A stretch of 64,000 nucleotides of DNA, from the NCBI GenBank assembly GCA_016214845.1, contig JACRMS010000018.1, positions 1 through 64,000 on the forward strand, in the 5' to 3' direction. The notes under the pieces are model-generated. The model saw nothing but the letters and a program-made list of their open reading frames with translations. It did not search any database and was not told the origin of the DNA. This DNA comes from Nitrospirota bacterium (GTDB lineage Bacteria; Nitrospirota; Thermodesulfovibrionia; UBA6902). The first letter of the stretch is position 1. Each line of letters starts with the position of its first letter. The position numbers and the translations under genes are program-made. This document shows positions 1-8,326 of this stretch, in pieces.

Positions 1-21
1 CTTGTAGCTCCTGTACTTCAT
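1..21 (-). CDS. 5' end of a gene leaving the window (partial)
   Basis: Only seven codons (M K Y R S Y K) are inside the window. They follow a strong ribosome-binding site on the minus strand (GGAGGG at 27-32, five bases before the ATG), which is why I believe a gene starts here. Nothing can be said about its product. Its leader occupies roughly 22-130 and abuts the truncated MscS remnant, so the remnant's missing half is not hidden in this gap. Confidence 0.4.
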
Positions 22-130
22 AACTTCCCTCCTTTTGAATTATTTTCGTGACAAACAACCATGGGGAAGTTTATAATTACTCACTTAGCAATTTCCCGGT
101 CCTTTTTACTTTTCCTGCTGCGTAGTATAG

Positions 131-715
131 ATATCGTTAGGCGTCGGAGGCCTTGCGGTCGCACTCGCGCTTCAGGATACGCTTGCCAACTTGTTCGCCG
201 GAATCCACATATTAATGGAAAAGTCCATCAGGGTGGGTGATTTCATCAGGCTTGAAACCGGCCAGGAAGGATATGTGGAAGACATCACATGGAGGACTAC
301 CAGGATCAAAATGAGGCCTAATAATATGGTTGTCATACCAAACAGCAAGCTCGCGCAGAGCGTGGTAACGAATTACTACCTGCCGGAGAAGAAGATGGCG
401 CTGCCGGTCATCGTCTCCGTAAGCTACAGTTCCGATATTGAATTAGTGGAGAGGGTCCTCACTGAAGAGGCGAAAAAGGCGATCGGCGAGGTCAGCGGAC
501 TGCTTGGAGACCCTGAGCCTGTTGTAAGATTTATTCCCGGTTTTGGAGAGAGCACGCTCAATTTTACTTTGATCAGCTATGTACAGGAAGTTGGAGATCA
601 GCCTGATGTTGAACATGAACTGAGGAAGAGGATCTTCAGGCGGTTCAAACATGAAGGCATCGAGATCCCGTTTCCGCAGAGGACGGTCCATATTGTGCAG
701 GGCAAGAACCTGTAA
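131..715 (+). pseudogene. MscS-family mechanosensitive channel, 5'-truncated remnant
   Basis: The reading frame opens after a TAG at 128-130 and immediately shows the MscS pore-helix signature GVGGLAVALALQDTLAN, then FAGI and the beta domain with IRVGDFI and VVIPNSKL, ending with the usual alpha/beta C-terminal domain. MscS channels open under membrane tension to release solutes in hypoosmotic shock. All upstream transmembrane helices are missing. The only candidate start downstream of the pore signature is a TTG at 191 with no ribosome-binding site. The region to the left is the leader of a divergent gene, so this looks like a deletion remnant. A misassembly at about 130 would look the same. 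Confidence 0.7.
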
Positions 716-739
716 TACAGTATCCCGGAGGTGAGAGAT

Positions 740-963
740 ATGCAGCGAATCACGTTTAACATGCAGAAGGAGATCTGCGATGACTGCTCCCTGGCCTTAA
801 AGAGGTTTATAGGGCATATGGACGGAGTTGAGTCCATAGAGACGGAAGACGGCAGGCTGGTCATAGATTTCAACGCCTCAAAAATATCAATGGAAGAGCT
901 TTCCCGGATCACGAAGACAGCATAGAAAAACTCGGGTATAAATTAATAGAGCAGGATTCATAA
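740..963 (+). pseudogene. HMA-domain metal-binding protein with a frameshift near the C-terminus
   Basis: The start is the ATG at 740, preceded by GGAGGTGA. The protein is a single heavy-metal-associated (ferredoxin-like) domain of the CopZ/MerP kind with a CxxC metal site (ICDDC) near residue 12, the usual GVESIETEDGRLVIDF strands, and EELSRI helix. The frame then hits TAG at 923. The family's expected ending (EDSIEKLGYKL, then a stop at 961) continues without interruption in the next frame, so a one-base indel lies between about 905 and 916. This is either a real mutation or a base-calling error. If intact, it would be a roughly 74-aa copper or heavy-metal chaperone. It sits 24 bp after the MscS remnant. 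Confidence 0.65.
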
Positions 964-1054
964 TCTCTGCAGATTTGATTCCCTATAGTTATGCAGATCT
1001 CCGGCAGGTATCGCCATCAAAATCTCCTGTCAGAATTAATCAAGCCCCGGAACC

Positions 1055-1690
1055 TTACGGTTCTTCTCCCTTGAAGTTTTTATATAAGGCGTTATATTCC
1101 TTTTCAAGGTATATGTAATTCTTCTCAAGCTTTTCGAGTTCCTTTGTCTTTTCTTCAAGTCTTGTCTGGAGGCTTTCTACCTTCAGCTCAAGACCCTTCT
1201 TCTCGCTTAACACATTTTGATATTCATCCTTCTTCACCGTGTCCCGCAGCTTTGTGGACAGTTTGTCGACTTCCTTCCGGGAAGACTTCATCTGCTCATG
1301 CAATGACGCGTTTTCCATTTGAAGCGTTCCAAGGGACGTATCGAGGTCTTTATTGCTTTGCTCCATCTCCGTAAGCAGTTGTTGAAATTCCTTGGTCCTC
1401 TCAGCCTCGGGCACAAGAAAGTCGATCATCTCTTTCATTTGTGTATTGAGGGTCTTTGACTCTTCAAACTTTTGCTGTAAGCCTTTAATCATGTCCTGTA
1501 GGGGCAGAAGGTTTGTAATTTCCTGCTGCTGCCCGGTCATCTCACTTTCAAGCCTCCTGATCTCACCCTGTGCAATGGTAGCTTTTACCGACAGCTTTCT
1601 ATGCCTGATGAACAAGAATATGGAAAGGCCCAGGAACATCAGGAGGAACTGAATGATAAACAGAAATACGAGGGCGTTGACTCTGATCAT
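1055..1690 (-). CDS. Membrane-anchored coiled-coil protein
   Basis: The product is about 211 aa. I start it at MIRVNALVF, because this ATG overlaps the stop of the upstream VWA gene as ATGA; a longer frame to 1771 would overlap the VWA gene by 85 bp. One N-terminal transmembrane helix (about residues 5-27) is followed by RHRK and then almost continuous charged heptad-like sequence rich in Glu, Lys, Gln and Leu to the C-terminus, the pattern of a long coiled coil. I do not recognise a named family. Translational coupling to the VWA gene and the MshEN-like gene suggests a shared complex, with this protein as a membrane-anchored scaffold or spacer. Low-complexity coiled coil limits any closer assignment. 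Confidence 0.75.
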   Translation of the reverse strand: MIRVNALVFLFIIQFLLMFLGLSIFLFIRHRKLSVKATIAQGEIRRLESEMTGQQQEITNLLPLQDMIKGLQQKFEESKTLNTQMKEMIDFLVPEAERTKEFQQLLTEMEQSNKDLDTSLGTLQMENASLHEQMKSSRKEVDKLSTKLRDTVKKDEYQNVLSEKKGLELKVESLQTRLEEKTKELEKLEKNYIYLEKEYNALYKNFKGEEP

Positions 1691-3144
1691 TTCCCCTTTT
1701 TCCTTTTGATGACGGATTGGACTAAACCCATAAAATACTTCCTCTTGAGATAAGCAAACACTGCTGCGCATACCACGAGATTGATGATCGCAAATTGAAT
1801 AAGCACTTTTACCCAGTTGATCTTATCATCGGCATCTTTTTTCAGCGGCGACTGCTCTGGTGTCTTTTCGGATTTTTTCAGCGACTGCCTGATCTTGATA
1901 TCTTCCTGCGACTCCTTTACGTCCGACACTTTGAAAGCAAATGCCTTCTCCCGCTGGAAGGTCTTTCCATCCGCGACAATCCTGAGCTTGTAACTTCCCG
2001 CCGTAAACAGTTCGATCTTTCTCTGGAATACGCCGCTGCCCTGGTCAAAGGGCGACAGCTTCATTGTTTCCCCGTCCGGCTTGGTCAACTCAAGATAGAT
2101 GTCGATCTTCTCCAGGACCTCTTTCTCCTGAAGGGGCTTTCCCTCTCGTTCAAGCCAGACTTTTATATCAAGGGTCTCGCCAAACAGCGGGTACAGCTCA
2201 TTGAAATTGGTCTGCAGATTGAGGTTTGTGATCACATAAGCCTTATTATTTTTTCCGGCGCTGAAGAGTATCTCCCATTTTCCCCCGGCAGGTTTTTTTA
2301 TTGTTGCCATGTCGAAATTATTGGATACAAACCACTCTCCATCAGGCGGTTTGTTTTTGGAAGAATATTCTTTTCCTTCAGGAGACCTGAGTTGTATGAT
2401 TGTGCCGGCCGTCTCTTTCGTGGCGACAATGGTGACCTCTTCAATTGATTTGTCCACGAGAAATCCGTTCTGAGTAATTGGCAGCATGTCAGGAGTTTTG
2501 AGGCTCTCAAATATCGAGGTAAATACCACGTGGAAGTCTTTGTCCGTCATGGCAAGGTTGAAAAACCCGCCGGTCCTCTTTGAGATCTTCTCAAGAAGCT
2601 GCCTGTCGGACTGCCCGGTAAAGGCTATAGCGTAGACCTTTATCCCGCTGTCCACGAGCGCCTTCAAGAGGTCTGTCTGCAATTTTTCAGCAAGCGCCCT
2701 GTCTTTTTCAGGATCACCTGTATCCATCAGCCCGTCGGACATGAGGACGATTATCTGGTCCCTTCCTGCTTTTTTATCGCTGGAGAGAATTTCAAATCCT
2801 TTATTGACCGCCTCATACAAATTCGTATGAAGGCCTGCGGAAGTTATCTTTTCCGCCGCATTGAGTAACGCATTCTTATTCTCCCCGCTGTCTAAACCGG
2901 TTAAAGAAACAAGCGTTGAAGCTTCATCGCTGAAACTCACCATGCCAGCCCTATCCTTACTGTCCAGAAGGGAGATGAATAATTTCGCGGCCGGGATACG
3001 GAGCGACAGGGGGTCTGTCTTTTTCATGCTGCCCGTACTGTCCATGACAAGGGCTACGTCTATATTTTTCTTTTCAACGGCATACGCCGCGCCTGAAGAT
3101 AAAATAACGAAACCCAAAAATATGGCATTCAGCTTTTTATTCAC
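1687..3144 (-). CDS. Exported von Willebrand factor A domain protein with C-terminal membrane anchor
   Basis: This is a 485-aa protein. A signal peptide (about 1-22, ending AAYA) leads to a VWA domain with an intact MIDAS: DSTGS at 35-39, Thr107 in GLHTN and Asp137 in MSDG, expected to bind a divalent ion and a partner protein. After about residue 225 come beta-rich segments that read like Ig-type domains, then a charged linker and one transmembrane helix at about 445-465 with a basic tail. The bulk should therefore be periplasmic, anchored at the C-terminus. It is coupled by 4-bp overlaps to both neighbours. It resembles BatA/BatB-type VWA proteins in outline, but no MoxR ATPase is nearby, so I do not call it Bat. 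Confidence 0.85.
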   Translation of the reverse strand: MNKKLNAIFLGFVILSSGAAYAVEKKNIDVALVMDSTGSMKKTDPLSLRIPAAKLFISLLDSKDRAGMVSFSDEASTLVSLTGLDSGENKNALLNAAEKITSAGLHTNLYEAVNKGFEILSSDKKAGRDQIIVLMSDGLMDTGDPEKDRALAEKLQTDLLKALVDSGIKVYAIAFTGQSDRQLLEKISKRTGGFFNLAMTDKDFHVVFTSIFESLKTPDMLPITQNGFLVDKSIEEVTIVATKETAGTIIQLRSPEGKEYSSKNKPPDGEWFVSNNFDMATIKKPAGGKWEILFSAGKNNKAYVITNLNLQTNFNELYPLFGETLDIKVWLEREGKPLQEKEVLEKIDIYLELTKPDGETMKLSPFDQGSGVFQRKIELFTAGSYKLRIVADGKTFQREKAFAFKVSDVKESQEDIKIRQSLKKSEKTPEQSPLKKDADDKINWVKVLIQFAIINLVVCAAVFAYLKRKYFMGLVQSVIKRKKGK

Positions 3145-3518
3145 GATGCAAATACAGTGCCTTTTTCCTTGAAATCTTCCAATGCCTTCTTGAGGGCATC
3201 TTCTGTTATTATGCCTCTTTTAACCAGCAGCTCACCCAGCCTTGCTGTTTTTTCTTGAAATACCTTATCAATTTTTTCAACAGCGGCATTATCTGCGATC
3301 TTCAGTTCAAGGAGGGCGTCCCTGAACCTGATGCCTTTTTGTCTTTGAAAGGCCAAAGCCTTCTTGAAATCTTCGAATGTAATGAACCCTTCTTCAAGCG
3401 CGATTGCGGCAAAAGAGTAATTGATTTCATGCTGGACTTTAATAGCATCTAAAAGATCTTTTTCAGAAACCATCCCATCGCGGACAAGAAACCTGCCGAA
3501 TAGAATAAGATTATCCAT
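3141..3518 (-). CDS. MshEN-like (type II secretion ATPase N-terminal) domain protein
   Basis: This 125-aa protein has two repeats of the MshEN/GspE-N pattern: LGRFLVRDGMVSEKDLLDAI-type helices near the N-terminus and LGELLVKRGIITEDALKKAL near the C-terminus, with an intermediate FITFEDFKKAL copy. In pilus and secretion ATPases such domains bind c-di-GMP or dock the ATPase. Here there is no ATPase domain, so it may be a free-standing sensor or adaptor. It is the first gene of the cassette and overlaps the VWA start by 4 bp. The AGGAGG upstream is about 14 bases from the ATG, which is long, so the exact start is a little uncertain. Confidence 0.7.
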   Translation of the reverse strand: MDNLILFGRFLVRDGMVSEKDLLDAIKVQHEINYSFAAIALEEGFITFEDFKKALAFQRQKGIRFRDALLELKIADNAAVEKIDKVFQEKTARLGELLVKRGIITEDALKKALEDFKEKGTVFAS

Positions 3519-3640
3519 AAATAATTTTCAAACCTCCTGTCTTAATCCCCTTTTATCAAATTTTTCGTTAAGTATCAATATATTTTCCATGATTATATAT
3601 CGCACTTTTAAGGAGATAACTTTAATTTAAGGAACCATCC

Positions 3641-3668
3641 TTGACAGCGCCTCCTGCTGAGTTATAAA
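3641..3668 (+). promoter_or_regulatory. Predicted sigma-70 promoter for ndk
   Basis: TTGACA at 3641-3646 and TATAAA at 3663-3668 are separated by 16 bp, about 80 bp upstream of the ndk start. This is a motif match only. Confidence 0.45.
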
Positions 3669-3747
3669 GTTAATACTTGATTTTTGGCCCTGTCCCTCAG
3701 AAGAGGACAACATATTACAAAACAGTTTGCGAAAGAGGTGACTTTGT

Positions 3748-4488
3748 ATGAACAATAAAAAGCTTGAACAGACCCTTGTGCTTATCAAACCGGATGCGCT
3801 TAAGAATTCGCTGACGGGTTATATACTTTCTCAACTTTCCGAATTTCATACAGGGCTGCGCTTTGCCGCCACGAAGATCGTCCATGTCAGTAAAATGCTT
3901 GCCGGTGAGCATTATGCCGAACACCGGGGGAAGGTTTTTTTCCCCTCTCTGCTGGAATACATCATGGGGGATTTACATTACCCGAATGAACCGGAGAAGC
4001 ACAGGGTGATCGCGATTGTGTATCAGGGGCCGGACGCGGTAAAAAAGATACGTGACATTGTGGGGCCGACGAACCCCCACGCTGCAAGAGACCAGAAGCC
4101 CGGATGCATCCGCGCGCTCGGGACAGTGGTACCAATAAAAGACGCTGAGGGAAAAGTAATCGGCGACCGCATGGACAACCTCATTCATGCCTCTGCCAAT
4201 GACAGTGACGCGGAAAGAGAGATCAAACTCTGGTTCAGGCCCAATGATATCCCTCCATTTATGCACGCGTATCCAACCGATGTAAGCAAGGACTACTATT
4301 TTTATAAGGAAGGTAAGCTTTACACGAAGGACGAGCCGGGCAGCATCTGCTTTCTCGTACCCGGTGACACCGTCTGGAAGTCCGATCTCGAAACGCTGCG
4401 CGCGCTGCAGCACGGCCGGGCGGCATCAGAAACTCTTGAATCGGTGGTCGCCAAATACCTCATCAATGAGAAGCGGGAAAATTATTAG
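3748..4488 (+). CDS. ndk: Nucleoside diphosphate kinase, extended form
   Basis: The enzyme transfers the gamma phosphate of ATP to NDPs through a phosphohistidine. The N-terminus (TLVLIKPDALKN) and the active-site segment NLIHASAND with His147 are clear. At 246 aa it is about 100 residues longer than standard bacterial Ndk (about 140-150 aa). There is an insertion between the GCIRALG segment and the active site (around TVVPIKDAEGKVIGDR) and a C-terminal tail of about 75 residues rich in Tyr and Asp. The ATG follows GAGGTGA. It is monocistronic and convergent with mdh. The catalytic core appears complete, so kinase activity is likely; the role of the additions is unknown. Confidence 0.85.
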   Translation: MNNKKLEQTLVLIKPDALKNSLTGYILSQLSEFHTGLRFAATKIVHVSKMLAGEHYAEHRGKVFFPSLLEYIMGDLHYPNEPEKHRVIAIVYQGPDAVKKIRDIVGPTNPHAARDQKPGCIRALGTVVPIKDAEGKVIGDRMDNLIHASANDSDAEREIKLWFRPNDIPPFMHAYPTDVSKDYYFYKEGKLYTKDEPGSICFLVPGDTVWKSDLETLRALQHGRAASETLESVVAKYLINEKRENY

Positions 4489-4541
4489 TGTCATGTCCCG
4501 TAGATGAAATTACATAAATGCTGTCATTGATCGTATTTCGG

Positions 4542-5468
4542 CTATATCGCGAGCTTCTTGATAAGCTTTCTTACGGAAGAGCATGATTCCTTGAACATGG
4601 CCTTTTCATCTTTTGCGAGTTTTATCTCGACAACTTTTTCAACGCCTTCTTTGCCGAGGATGACGGGCACGCCAACATAGAGGTCTTTGACCCCGTACTC
4701 TCCGTTAAGATACGCGGCGCACGGCAGCAGCCTTTTTTCATCATGCAGGATAGATTTGACCATCTGAAACGTCGCGGCAGCCGGGGCGTAATACGCGCTT
4801 CCCGACTTGAGCAGGCCGACTATTTCAGCGCCGCCGCTTCTGGTCCGCTGGATGAGCGCGTCGATCCTGTTTTTCTTCATGAGTTCGGTTATCGGTATTC
4901 CTTTGACTGTGGTAAACCTTGGCAGCGGGACCATCTGGTCGCCGTGCCCTCCAAGCAGCATCGCCTCAACATCTTCGGGAGATACATTTAATTCCCACGC
5001 GAGAAAGGTCCTGAACCGCGCCGCGTCAAGTACGCCCCCCATTCCCATAACGCGCCTGCATGAAAACTCCGTTGTCTTCCACGCAAGCTGCGCCATCGCG
5101 TCCATCGGATTGGTCACGACGATAATGATGGAGTTCGGCGACGATTTCGCAATTGCTTCCGCCGCGGCCTTCACGACATCCGCATTGGCATGAAGAAGGT
5201 CGTCTCTCGACATGTTGGGCTTTCTCGGAAAGCCAGCAGTGATGACAACGATATCTGAATCTTTTGTGTCACTATAACTGTTTGTGCCTTTCACAGATAC
5301 AGCGGAACCCCAAAGCGGACAAGCCTCCGCGATATCGAGCGCCTTGCCTTGCGGAATTCCCTCCGCAATATCATAAAGCACTACATCCGCAAGCCCTTCC
5401 TTTGCAATCAACTGCGCTGTCGAAGCCCCGACATTTCCCGCGCCTATAATGGTGATCTTCTTTCGCAT
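4542..5468 (-). CDS. mdh: Malate dehydrogenase (lactate-dehydrogenase-like type)
   Basis: Interconverts malate and oxaloacetate with NAD in the TCA cycle. It has a Rossmann dinucleotide motif GAGNVG at residues 9-14, the malate-specific AGFPRKPNMSRDDLL segment (Arg where lactate enzymes carry Gln), TNPMD, and the catalytic His in GGHGDQMVPLPRF near residue 175. The start is the ATG at 5468 with GAGGAG just upstream; an earlier ATG at 5501 would add 11 residues without family support. The 308-aa length is typical of this type. The gene is monocistronic and convergent with ndk. Confidence 0.93.
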   Translation of the reverse strand: MRKKITIIGAGNVGASTAQLIAKEGLADVVLYDIAEGIPQGKALDIAEACPLWGSAVSVKGTNSYSDTKDSDIVVITAGFPRKPNMSRDDLLHANADVVKAAAEAIAKSSPNSIIIVVTNPMDAMAQLAWKTTEFSCRRVMGMGGVLDAARFRTFLAWELNVSPEDVEAMLLGGHGDQMVPLPRFTTVKGIPITELMKKNRIDALIQRTRSGGAEIVGLLKSGSAYYAPAAATFQMVKSILHDEKRLLPCAAYLNGEYGVKDLYVGVPVILGKEGVEKVVEIKLAKDEKAMFKESCSSVRKLIKKLAI

Positions 5469-5574
5469 TTTCTCCTCGCTATAATTAACCACAGAGAACA
5501 CAGAGGTGTATAGTGGTCTTTAATAAAATATTTGAGTAAACGGAAAGACATTATATCCAAGATGGATAAAAATT

Positions 5575-5606
5575 AACAAGGCTAATCAGAGATGAGTAGC
5601 CTTATT
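5575..5606 (-). terminator. Predicted intrinsic terminator after the PEP-CTERM gene
   Basis: AAGGCTA (5578-5584) and TAGCCTT (5597-5603) form a 7-bp stem. On the minus strand the stem is followed by GTTAATTTTT. It lies about 40 bp past the stop of the gene at 5641. Confidence 0.6.
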
Positions 5607-5640
5607 AGGAGTGTAAATTATTAATGGGACTATTTATGCC

Positions 5641-6357
5641 TTAGACTTTTGCTCTTCTGCACTTCCGCTCTTTTGCACTTTCCAAGTATCTTCTTCCTGC
5701 TAAAAGTATTCCGCCTGTGACAAAGAGAATAGAGCTTATTGGCTCAGGAGCTACAGGTGAGCCTGAGACAGCTACATCTCCGGGACGAACAGCGATTGCG
5801 TAGTCACTGCTGTCCTTATTGCCTAGTCCTTGGATACCATCAGAGAATCTGAAGTCCCATGCGATGCCCGTATCAGCAGAATACTCAGTACCAGACCAGT
5901 AGAGGGCGGATCCTAAATTCCAAAAGTCACCAGTGTTTTTCAGACTCCAATTGCCATCGCCTGCATAATTTCCAGAGCTATCAATAAATCCCAAATTTCC
6001 AAGCTCCGTATAGTATAGATGCCCCATCTCGCTGCTCGTTATGTTGTAGCCGGTTGTGGTTGTGCCGTCATAGCCCCAACTATATGGGCCATCAACTGTT
6101 GTCGGCAAACGCCAATCGTCATAAATATTCCCTCCGAAATCCACTGTCAGGACAGATGCCCAGTTTATCTGATTCTGCCACGTATCAAGGTAGTTCGTAT
6201 AATCGTACCACGTGATGTTAAGATCGCTATCATATATCAACTGATTACCAAGGTTATCAGTACCACGAACTTGCAGGGCTGCTTGCGCACGCAGCGCAGA
6301 AATAAAGAATATTGCAACTATCAAAACAATAATACTTCCTCTGCTTAGCTTCTTCAT
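5641..6357 (-). CDS. PEP-CTERM-sorted exported protein with DUF1566/Lcl-like domain
   Basis: This is a 238-aa secreted protein. The signal peptide is about residues 1-26 (ending RAQAA). The central domain has the DUF1566/Lcl-C pattern: ITWYDYT, DWRLPT, YWSGTEYSADTGIAWDFRFSDG and YAIAVRPG. The C-terminus carries a PEP-CTERM signal: PEP at about 204-206, a hydrophobic helix, then RR and further basic residues, normally recognised by an exosortase in the inner membrane before delivery to the outer surface. No exosortase is in this window. A GGGGGA ribosome-binding site precedes the ATG. It is monocistronic with its own terminator. Surface or biofilm-matrix function is plausible by family only. 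Confidence 0.85.
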   Translation of the reverse strand: MKKLSRGSIIVLIVAIFFISALRAQAALQVRGTDNLGNQLIYDSDLNITWYDYTNYLDTWQNQINWASVLTVDFGGNIYDDWRLPTTVDGPYSWGYDGTTTTGYNITSSEMGHLYYTELGNLGFIDSSGNYAGDGNWSLKNTGDFWNLGSALYWSGTEYSADTGIAWDFRFSDGIQGLGNKDSSDYAIAVRPGDVAVSGSPVAPEPISSILFVTGGILLAGRRYLESAKERKCRRAKV

Positions 6358-6500
6358 TTTGATTCCCCCTTTAATATAGATTTAAGCAGCATCCTAATAA
6401 TATTGTTGCAATCACGAATTTGAATTTTGTAAAACAATTATTAGCAAAAGGGAAGGTGTCCCCTTAATATCAGAAGTGAAACCGTTGGCGCATTCGTTAA

Positions 6501-6680
6501 CTAAACAACAAACGCTACGTCACCGAAACTTTTGGCGTTATAAAATTCGCACATCTTGAAATGTTTGCTGCAAAAGTAGATCGCTTTTTCAATGTCCTGG
6601 CTGCCCATCGTTACGCAGTAACACTCGCTGAAAGGATTTTGTACAAAAGGACATATCTTTTTTTGAAAACGTGTTGACAT
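6501..6680 (-). CDS. Small Cys-rich protein (59 aa), conserved-looking
   Basis: The short frame encodes 59 residues with cysteines in a regular pattern (KICPF, SECYCV, YFCSKHF, MCEFY), a typical small zinc- or Fe-S-binding arrangement (C-x10-C-x-C, then C-x6-C). GGGGTG lies four bases before the ATG. The motif order 'CPF..NPF..CYC....SQ.IEKAIYFC...F..CE.Y' looks like a small protein family of environmental Gram-negative bacteria, but I cannot name it. It is transcribed divergently from selD and lies upstream of, and in the same direction as, the PEP-CTERM gene. Confidence 0.65.
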   Translation of the reverse strand: MSTRFQKKICPFVQNPFSECYCVTMGSQDIEKAIYFCSKHFKMCEFYNAKSFGDVAFVV

Positions 6681-6829
6681 TATTCACCCCGCTAAATTAA
6701 TTCGTAATGACATAAACCCACAACCTGACATTAACCAATACAATTCTCATGCCAGAACAATAAATAAATGTTTTCGTTAATAAACAGATAGTTATTGATA
6801 AATGAAGAGCACATAAAATAATTCTGCAC

Positions 6830-6845
6830 AGTAACAGCTGTCACA
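6830..6845. promoter_or_regulatory. Possible CRP/FNR-type box upstream of selD
   Basis: AGTAA-CAGCTG-TCACA matches one half of the TGTGA-N6-TCACA consensus perfectly and the other half partially. It sits about 60 bp upstream of the selD start in the divergent interval 6681-6904. Weak on its own. Confidence 0.25.
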
Positions 6846-6904
6846 GTTATGTGCCATGACACGGTGTTGCATCGTCTTCTTTTTTAAAGTATCATAGTCG
6901 TATT

Positions 6905-7930
6905 ATGAAAAAAGTGAGGCTTACGCAGAACGTAAGCGCGGGCGGTTGAGCGGCAAAATTGGGTCCGGCGGACCTGTCCGAAATTCTTTCTGACATGCTC
7001 AAATGCACACACCAGAGGGTTGTCGTAGGCCCCGGTGATGACGCGGGGGTATTGCGGTTCAATGGCAATCTGCTCGTTGAAACAGTGGACGTGATCACTC
7101 CTATTGTCGACGACCCTTATACCTTCGGAGCGGTCTGCGCTGCTAACTCGGTGAGCGATGTTTATGCAATGGGAGGGAAGCCTCTCTCAGCCCTTGCTAT
7201 CCTTGGGTTTTCATCATGCGATTACCCCCCTTCCGCTGTAAGAGGTCTTTTGAAAGGCTGCATAGATAAGCTCAAGGAGGCAGGCGCGTGTTTGATCGGC
7301 GGGCACAGTATAGATGATAAGGAGTTCAAGTTCGGCCTTGCCGTAACAGGCGTAATCGATAAAAAGACTATTCTAAAAGTCGCAGGCGCATCTGCCGGAG
7401 AGATACTCATCCTCACAAAACCCCTCGGCACCGGAATCATCACATCCGCGGCGAAACGTGGGAAGGTGAAAAGCGCGGCCTTGAACAAGGTAATTTCCTC
7501 GATGCTGAAACTAAATAAAACCGCTTCAATTGCCGCTGTAGCTGCCGGTTCACAGTCAGCGACCGACGTGACAGGATTCGGTTTGTTAGGGCACGGACTA
7601 AACATGGCAAAAAGCTCAAAGACAGACCTTGTTATTTTTTATGACAAAGTCCCATTGATGGACGGGGTGAAAAAATGTGCCGCTGCCGGACTGGTACCGA
7701 AAGGGGCGCAGAGGAATCTCGAGTTCTGCAAAAAGGATGTGATCTTCTCCAACGGTATGTCGAAAGAGGAACAATTAATATTGTCCGACCCCCAGACATC
7801 CGGCGGATTGCTTATAGCGCTTCCGCCAAAGGGACTGAAAAAGTTTGACCGGATCGCAAAGAAAGAAAAAATGCCTTACTGGATCATCGGAGAAGTGATA
7901 AAAGGGAAGGGCAAAATAATCGTAAAATAG
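6905..7930 (+). CDS. selD: Selenide, water dikinase; itself a selenoprotein (Sec15)
   Basis: Makes selenophosphate from selenide and ATP, the donor for Sec-tRNA. The ATG at 6905 opens MKKVRLTQNVSAGG, followed by an in-frame TGA at 6947-6949, then AAK and the rest of SelD. The TGA falls exactly on the catalytic Cys/Sec position of the family (GG-[C/U]-xxK), so I read it as selenocysteine at residue 15; the protein is 341 aa. Downstream are GPGDDAGV, DVYAMGGKPL, GGHSI and DPQTSGGLL, as in SelD. A conventional start downstream of the TGA would remove the catalytic site. A hairpin just after the TGA supports recoding. The HEAT-repeat gene follows after 3 bp. Confidence 0.93.
6947..6979 (+). promoter_or_regulatory. 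bSECIS-like hairpin after the selD UGA
   Basis: GGTCC (6962-6966) pairs with GGACC (6970-6974) around a GGC loop. The loop begins 17 bases after the TGA, within the spacing expected for bacterial SECIS elements recognised by SelB. The G at the loop start fits the usual requirement. Confidence 0.6.
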
Positions 7931-7933
7931 TCT

Positions 7934-8326
7934 ATGAAAAAACTGATAGCCGACCATATGGAAAACGGGTTTCTTGAAAACATCATCGACATGTTCAGGC
8001 ACGACAAAAGTCTTTACCCGATGATAGGAGAGATGCTGGGCGATGAGAGGAGCAGGGTGCGGATCGGCGCCGTAGCGCTTGTTGAAACACTGATGGGTGA
8101 AGATATTGATACTGTTGTAAAAGCGATCCCGTGCATCGCTGAAACCCTGAAAAGTCCCAATCCCACAATCCGCGGTGATGCCGCCTATCTGTTAGGCATC
8201 ATTGGACACAAGAATGCGCTGCCTTATTTGTTAAAAGCAACGGATGATGAACACGGTCTTGTCAGTGAAGCGGTTGTTGAAGCAATTGAAGCGATTAACA
8301 GCGGGGATAGATCCTTCTTAAGATAA
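7934..8326 (+). CDS. HEAT-repeat protein
   Basis: This 130-aa all-helical protein has two or three HEAT-type repeats (SRVRIGAVALVETLMG; NPTIRGDAAYLLGIIG; LVSEAVVEAIEAI). HEAT repeats usually form a curved protein-binding surface. It starts 3 bp after the selD stop, so it is probably co-transcribed and may be translationally coupled. A functional link with selenium metabolism is not established. Its 3' end overlaps the convergent scpA by 9 bp. Confidence 0.8.
   Translation: MKKLIADHMENGFLENIIDMFRHDKSLYPMIGEMLGDERSRVRIGAVALVETLMGEDIDTVVKAIPCIAETLKSPNPTIRGDAAYLLGIIGHKNALPYLLKATDDEHGLVSEAVVEAIEAINSGDRSFLR

Noticed and set aside
1-130. Missing N-terminal half of MscS hidden by a frameshift
   Set aside because: None of the three frames shows the expected membrane helices; the region looks like the leader of a divergent gene.
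6358-6500. Riboswitch (for example c-di-GMP type) upstream of the PEP-CTERM gene
   Set aside because: No conserved riboswitch core could be recognised by eye.
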